A stretch of DNA of 64,000 nucleotides from Epiperipatus broadwayi (Eukaryota; Onychophora; Udeonychophora; Euonychophora; Peripatidae). The stretch lies in the NCBI GenBank assembly GCA_028023455.1, contig JAQFVV010000231.1, positions 1 to 64,000 of the forward strand, written 5' to 3'. Every line of letters starts with the position of its first letter. Position 1 is the first letter of the stretch. Positions 59,070 to 64,000 of this stretch are shown one piece after another. Made by a program: the position numbers and the translations under genes. The notes beneath the pieces are model-generated. The model worked only from the letters and a program-made list of their open reading frames with translations. It was not told where the DNA came from and did no database searches.

Positions 59070-59765
59070 TGGATTATTTCCATTATCTAATATTATTTGT
59101 TAAATGTTTTCTAAAAAAAATTCAAAATTTGTTTCAACTTTTCAAATGCCTTCAGCTACCAGTAAATGGTTCATAGGTTAGTATGTAAATTTATGTTATC
59201 AATAAGTATTATTCTCTATTCTTCGGGTCTTACTGGACTGACCAGTAGCATGGGAACTGAACCTGACATCTTTAGATGTGAATTCTGAAATTTAAAGTGG
59301 TCTTAACAGATTATGCTATTCTGTCAAACAACAGACAACAGAGAAGTATATATTTAGGTACGAGTGTCATCCAATAAACATCACATGATCACCACTTCTT
59401 ATGCTTGCGTATAACTGTTTTACCTGCTTTAATATGAGTGTCATTGTGACTTGTCTTCTTTGTCTTGAAATTGAAGACAAAGGTATGATTTCCAATTATG
59501 AATTAGTATACTAGATTGTTTTATGGAGATAAATGTCACTATCTTATGATATGCATATTTAATTTTTTTTTACTTTTTTCTTTCTGTCCAAGATTTTTGT
59601 ATTTTCTCAGTCCAACATACAATCATCGGTCATCTTCTATTTTAGATATATCTTTTTTTCTCTCTAATTATAAATACATTGTGCTCTTTTAATTACTTTT
59701 CAATGCGGTCACTGCTTCTTCCACATTCACATATTTCATAAAAGCAAGTATTTCAAATTTAGATA
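59070..59765 (-). pseudogene. Penelope-like element 3' end, minus copy, interrupted
   Basis: Minus strand: a decayed endonuclease C-terminus (about 59570-59765), then the tRNA-like/terminal region (about 59070-59345: GACAGAATAGCATAATCTGT, GGTTCAGTTCCC and the ATTAGATGATGGAAATAATC terminus). Between them (59365-59440) lies a family II left-flank fragment (AAACATCACATGATCACCAC). Confidence 0.65.
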
Positions 59766-59779
59766 TCATAGAGATTAGG

Positions 59780-59965
59780 ATGAGACTAAAGAATCAAACC
59801 ATGCATGTACCACTGAATGTATGTTCAATTAGGAAAAGACAAAATATTGGCCAGAAAAGAGAAAGTTAAAAAAAAAATTAAAAAAGTTACTCATAAGACA
59901 ATGGCAATTAACACCATGCGATAATCCATAATGCTTGAAAATGACTCCTTAATCCTGTTTTTTTA
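59780..59965 (+). pseudogene. Penelope-like element fragment, plus copy
   Basis: Plus-strand remnant of the endonuclease C-terminus and following UTR (AATATTGGCCAGAAAAGAG ... TTACTCATAAGACAATGGCA), head-to-head with the preceding minus copy. Third instance of this arrangement in the window. Confidence 0.55.
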
Positions 59966-60026
59966 AAAAGCCAATGAATATCACAGAATCACCATTTCTT
60001 ATGCTTGCTTATAACTGTTATTAACA

Positions 60027-60279
60027 CAGGCAAAACTCTCTATACATCTTGCCACTCAGTGTAAGAGTACTGCACCTAGATTTTAGGATCTAAGATCCTA
60101 AGATCTAGGTGCAGTGCTCTCAGATCCAAAGCTCCTCACTGACAAAGGCCATAAGCCAGAAACTAGTCTGTGGATATTGGATGAGTAGGCACTGGATGGG
60201 GATTTTATGCACAAGCCTTCTGGAATCCATTGATTACTCTGGCTTGCACTGAGTGGCAATACATATAGAGTTTTGCCTT
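60027..60279 (+). mobile_element. hammerhead family II palindrome, second long copy
   Basis: A 253-bp inverted repeat from CAGGCAAAACTCTCTATACA to its complement. The centre is a perfect hairpin (ACTGCACCTAGATTTTAGGA-TC...) at 60069-60115. The left arm is short; the right arm carries the plus-strand hammerhead and tail. Confidence 0.8.
60124..60182 (+). ncRNA. hammerhead ribozyme, family II, core mutated
   Basis: Stem I (AUCCAA/UUGGAU and UCCUCA/UGUGGA), stem II GGC/GCC, GAA, ACUAGU and C17 are retained, but the core reads CUGACAA: G8 is A, which should inactivate it. Confidence 0.65.
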
Positions 60280-60547
60280 TTTTAAAAAAAAAACCCATAG
60301 AAATCAGGTGGATCTATGTAAATAAGTACAAAAACATGTAAATGATCACATGGTCACCATGTGCTACCCATAGGATGAAGGTGACTATGGTTTTTTTAAA
60401 AACCCAAAACACCAAAAACATATAGATATTGAACTGCGTTCAGTTCTATATGACTATATAAGTGAATGAACTTGGATTAAAAATGTTATAATCTTTTCAT
60501 CTTGGATTCATAGCTTTATAGTTAACTAAAGAGATAAAAGGCAGCTT

Positions 60548-60740
60548 GAAGGGGTTGCATTAGATCATAAAATGTAGATGCAGTGCTCTCTGATCCAAGG
60601 CTACTCACTGATGAAAGACATAAGCTAGAAACAAGTCTGGGGATATTGGATGAGTAAGCATGAGATGGAGATAACAAACCTGCTTGCATCCATTGATTAC
60701 TAAGGGTTGTACTTGATGGCACTACCGTATGTAAATGGAA
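60548..60740 (+). mobile_element. hammerhead family II element, single orientation
   Basis: Plus-strand copy from GGGGTTGCATTAGATCATAA through the ribozyme to the family tail (CATTGATTACTAAGGGTTGT ... GGCACTACCGTATG). It is not palindromic and stops where the LINE fragment at 60745 begins. Confidence 0.7.
60593..60651 (+). ncRNA. hammerhead ribozyme, family II, partly decayed
   Basis: CUGAUGA, GAA, C17 and both halves of stem I (AUCCAA/UUGGAU, UACUCA/UGGGGA) are present. Stem II is weakened and stem III reads ACAAGU rather than ACUAGU. Confidence 0.65.
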
Positions 60741-60744
60741 AACT

Positions 60745-61119
60745 ATGGATAATTTAGTGTGCAAATTGTGTAAGGAAGGTAGAGAAAATATTAGGCATCT
60801 GTTGATTGAATGTAAATGCTTGAAAGCAGAAAGGGTACAGATAATGAAGTCATGGGAGAACAGACATGAACAAAGTGACTATACAGAAAGTGAGTTATTA
60901 GTTTTTATGTTGGGTTTGCGAAGAGATAAGGCGGATTTAGATATAAAGGCCATAGAGTTGACAAAGATTATGTTGTGGAAATGGGTTGGGGCAGAATATG
61001 GGAAGACTTAAGAGTGAGGAATGGAGAATAAAATGGCTAACAGGTTTATCTGGGCATAATTGCTGAGATATTCTTGACTTCATTTAAAGAGAAGCCAAAT
61101 ATATCACATCACATCACAT
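60745..61119 (+). pseudogene. LINE 3' end: zinc-knuckle C-terminus, 3' UTR and tail
   Basis: The frame 60745-61011 (88 residues) contains VCKLCKEGRENIRHLLIEC, a C-x2-C-x9-H-x4-C zinc motif found after RT in many non-LTR elements. The first Met is internal to a truncated protein, not a true start. The frame ends at 61011, followed by a ~90-nt 3' UTR (GGCATAATTGCTGAGATATT-CTTGACTTC) and a (CACAT/ATCAC)n tail at about 61099-61119. A second copy lies at 47908-48122. Confidence 0.75.
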
Positions 61120-61129
61120 ACTCTTATAC

Positions 61130-61450
61130 ATAAATACATACAATTTCTACTGATTGTTGTCTTTGACAGAATAGCTTAGTTGGTGGAGCATCAATTTAAG
61201 TTCAGTATTCACAAATCTAAGGTCCAGATTTGATTCCTACATTAATATTATAACTGGTGAGTTCAACATCACATCAAGTAGAGACAAGAGTACCATTCAA
61301 AACAGAATGTTATATACCAAACTGTGTGATATTACTAACAGCAGAATGTATTTCAAAACTTTAAATAAAATTTGAATATTTTTCCGTAAGACTCAAATAG
61401 TCTTAGACGATAGAAATAGTCTGATATAAAACTGCAAATAAAATATCATT
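61130..61450 (+). mobile_element. Penelope-like element 3' end fragment
   Basis: Aged copy of the PLE tail: tRNA-like block (AATAGCTTAGTTGGTGGAGC; B-box GATTTGATTCC), degenerate hammerhead region and the ACAGCAGAATGTATTT terminus. It follows the LINE tail directly. Confidence 0.65.
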
Positions 61451-62061
61451 TCCACAAGCTTTCAGGTAAACATTAACGATTCTTATTTTATTTGTTTTAA
61501 AAAAGTTGAACGTAAAGTGGGTTCCACTTTTAAAATTATCTATATAATAAAAGACAATAGAATAAAAGATAAATGTGAGAAATAATCTATTTAATCAATT
61601 TCTCTATGATTGGATAATCTAAAAAATAATGCCTTATCTCAATTCATTATCATTATTGCATGAAACAAATTAATAATCAAATGCTTCTATTGTTCAGGGA
61701 CTCATACAAAGTTCATGGACAGGAAGTGCCAAAAAATGGAATCAATCTGAAAACAGTACCCTCCAGAATCTGAAACTCTACTACAACACTAAACTAAACA
61801 GGGTGATATTTTATTAATGAGTACAAATTAAATTTATATCACCAAACATCACATCCCTGCACTGTTATTAAATGTATGTAGAGAAATTCAAGTGATGTTT
61901 ATTAGGAACAGTACTTACTTTACTGAAGCGCCCTCTATTTTGAAAAATAACAACTAAATTTAGTATTGTACTATCTTCACCTCTAAAATAATTTCTAAGT
62001 TTATGAATTTTATAAGTTAAAGTTGTAATTATAAATTTATTCTACCGCACAGTGATTATGT
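61451..62061. other. no gene recognised
   Basis: AT-rich. A family II left-flank fragment (CCAAACATCACATCCCTGCA CTGTTATT-like) occurs at about 61843. Confidence 0.4.
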
Positions 62062-62340
62062 AAGTAATATTTACTAAGGCAATAAACCTTTAAACATATG
62101 CACTTGAAAATGCAAAGGTAGGGACCTCTACAGGTCTTAACCACAACCTCTTTGGAAGAAAAGAGGGAAACTCTTTACTTCAACCTACTTTCTATATAAA
62201 TAGGTAAAGCTGTGGTTAGAACTGAGAGTGTGAAGCTATTCAATACTTCACTGATTAAGTTCATGATTCCTATTACCCATTAGATGAAGCTGAAGCAGTT
62301 AGAACTGAGAGCGTGAGTATCGAATAGCTTCACACTCTAT
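62062..62340. repeat. diverged 'TTAAGGCTAC' MITE relic plus hairpin
   Basis: 62062-62150 aligns with the left arm of the 40446 MITE (AAGTAATATTTACTAAGGCA ... GGTAGGGACCTCTACAGG). 62228-62338 forms an imperfect hairpin (GAGTGTGAAGCTATTC / GAATAGCTTCACACTC). Confidence 0.5.
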
Positions 62341-62349
62341 ATTGATATA

Positions 62350-63340
62350 AGTAATTTACATCAAATAAATCAAACTCAATATAAATATTTCGAACAGAAG
62401 AGGAACAAGATCTATCAAAGATAGTGTGCAAAGGATAATTTTATACAACATGCAAAGAAGATAAAATATATGGAGAAGCATTACCCCAAATAATGATATT
62501 TTAAGATAAAATACTCTGATAACAGGCAATGTAAATAAAAATGAGAGCAAACCTATGAAGAAATTTAACTAAATAATAAAACATAGTTTAAATTACATAA
62601 CCGTTGACAAAGATAGGTAATATGATTTGTCCGGGACAATCTGGAGTCAATATATATTCCCAAATAACAATAATTATCTACCAAATGAATATTCTCAATG
62701 AAGTACGTATACTATTAAAATGCAAAATATAGTTACAGCAAATTTTAATCTTAAGAAAGAAAAAAGTATGCTTGTAAGAAAAAAGAATATCTTTTGTTTT
62801 ATCTATATTGACCAACAACGAATTATATTCCAGCCATTTACCAACTGAGACCAAATTCTCATTTACTAATTTTCAACAAGACTATAAAAAACAGCATTAC
62901 AGGATAAAGCAATATCATCAGCAAAAACAAAAATCTTAGAATTATATTAAGGCTACAACCTTAAAATTATGCACCTGAAAAAACGACAGTAGGACTCTCT
63001 GCAAATCTTCAACACATGATTTATTTAAATGACAAGAGCCTTAATATATATTACTTTAAGTAACAAGTATCTTAGAATGTAACTTCAGTGAAAATAAATC
63101 AATATAAATTAAAAACAACAGAGGACCAAGTACTGAACCTTGCAGAACACCACAATTAATCAAGACCACATCACTAACAATACCATAAATATTAGTAAAC
63201 TGTTTTCTATCTTTTAAATAACTCTCCAACCAACTACCAATAGAACCACACAAACAATACAAGTAGCAATGCTTAATCAAAATATTATGATTAACAGAAT
63301 CAAATGCTTTAGATAAATCAAGATAAATAGCCAATGTTTA
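62350..63340 (-). pseudogene. CR1/Jockey-like LINE reverse transcriptase, split by a MITE
   Basis: Minus strand. The open piece 63056-63334 holds RT motif A (YLDLSKAFDSVNHNILIKH) and motif B (GVLQGSVLGPLLFLIYID). After the MITE insertion (62942-63068) the coding resumes with the catalytic FADD motif (KIFVFADDIALSCN, about 62893-62935), then LLVNIDKTKDILFS (about 62770-62830) and, in another frame, a C-terminal segment with IIWGNASPY-like residues (62356-62550). Stops and frameshifts make it dead. The 5' part of the element is missing upstream of 63340. Confidence 0.85.
62942..63068. mobile_element. 'TTAAGGCTAC' MITE inserted in the LINE RT
   Basis: A 127-bp element flanked by a perfect 9-bp target duplication, ATCTTAGAA (62933-62941 and 63069-63077). 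Ends match the 40446 palindrome (TTATATTAAGGCT ... AGCCTTAATATATATTACTT). It splits the RT reading HSKI|FVFADD exactly. Confidence 0.88.
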
Positions 63341-64000
63341 CATATCATGTACTAGTTTCATCATATCTTTTATTTGTAACATGGAAAAAGATTATCAAAT
63401 TTTGTTCATCCCTAACATAATGATTAGCAATATAAATATTGGTTTGTTAATTGTGGGGTCACCATTCTACCTGTTGATACTTGGATTTACTATACAATTA
63501 TGGTTTTAACAAGTAAATTTCTTACTTTCTTATATAACACTATTTTGTAAATCTCTTATTTGATCATACATTTATTAGACTTAATCAGCATATTAATTAC
63601 AAATTTGGCTTATCTAAATTAGCCGTTATGGATAATTTTGCAATTCTTCTGAAAATGTCTGTAGCTTATAATAATCAAGTTACTAAGTATGTTAATAAAC
63701 TATCACATAATAATTTAAATAAATTATTACCCAATTAGAGCTGAGTTTATATTTTTGGTTTGTGTAACGTAGACGTGGACTTTTTACAATTTCAAAATAT
63801 TTGTATTTCTTCAATTGATAAAAGCAATTTATTATATTAAATTGAATAATAAAAGTAAAAAATGTTTTCCATGGATATCATATCAGATGATTAAAAAAAA
63901 ATAATTTGAGAAATTGTTAAAAACATTCTGGTAATTTAATTGCTGTGAAACAGTTTAATAAGAAAATTAAATACATTATTAAAATGGCGAAATCAAGTTA
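63341..64000. other. AT-rich DNA, no gene recognised
   Basis: No further RT sequence or repeat is visible to the window end. Confidence 0.45.

Overview
Kind of organism. The window is AT-rich DNA (long A/T runs, many TA and AAT tracts) with no operons, no ribosome-binding sites and no long host gene. It is filled with eukaryotic, animal-type mobile elements: a Ty3/gypsy LTR retrotransposon, Penelope-like elements (PLEs) with a GIY-YIG endonuclease, non-LTR (LINE) remnants, tRNA-derived SINEs, a hAT relic, foldback/MITE palindromes and hammerhead-ribozyme repeats. This combination points to an invertebrate metazoan nuclear genome. I cannot name the species, and I find no host gene I would defend.

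Layout. 1-4162: AT-rich, without recognisable genes; an AAT microsatellite and one ribozyme-family palindrome. 4249-19791: one nearly intact 15.5 kb Ty3/gypsy element with LTRs of about 4.33 kb, a tRNA-Lys-like primer site, gag, pol (PR-RT-RH-IN), a polypurine tract and no env. It sits in a TA tract and looks young, because the LTRs differ by only about 20 substitutions by eye. 19792-36640: mostly unassignable AT-rich DNA with a satellite-like tandem repeat, hammerhead-bearing palindromes, a 27-bp minisatellite and a hAT-like relic. 36640-45660: PLE fragments, foldbacks, SINEs, LINE tails and 'family I' hammerhead repeats, including a tandem dimer. 45660-50700: minisatellites, a LINE 3' end, a decayed unidentified coding region and a SINE. 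50700-56030: a nested cluster of two PLEs in opposite orientation, one split by a family I hammerhead repeat that is itself split by a 0.5-kb foldback. 56030-64000: more PLE, LINE, MITE and 'family II' hammerhead copies, ending in a CR1/Jockey-like RT split by a MITE.

How the parts may work together. Three unrelated repeat families carry type I hammerhead ribozymes or hammerhead-like motifs: family I (minus strand, 40.8, 45.1, 45.5 and 51.0 kb), family II (22.4, 25.9, 60.1 and 60.6 kb, plus a relic at 37.8 kb) and the PLE termini (37.2 and 55.9 kb). All have a tiny self-complementary stem III, the form that normally works as a dimer in known PLEs and retrozymes. Family I and the PLE termini also carry tRNA-like A/B-box sequence. 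My inference is that families I and II are non-autonomous, retrozyme/Sm1-like elements, and that a PLE reverse transcriptase of the kind whose decayed copies lie here is the likely mobilising enzyme. The PLE copies in this window are all inactivated, so any active partner would be elsewhere.
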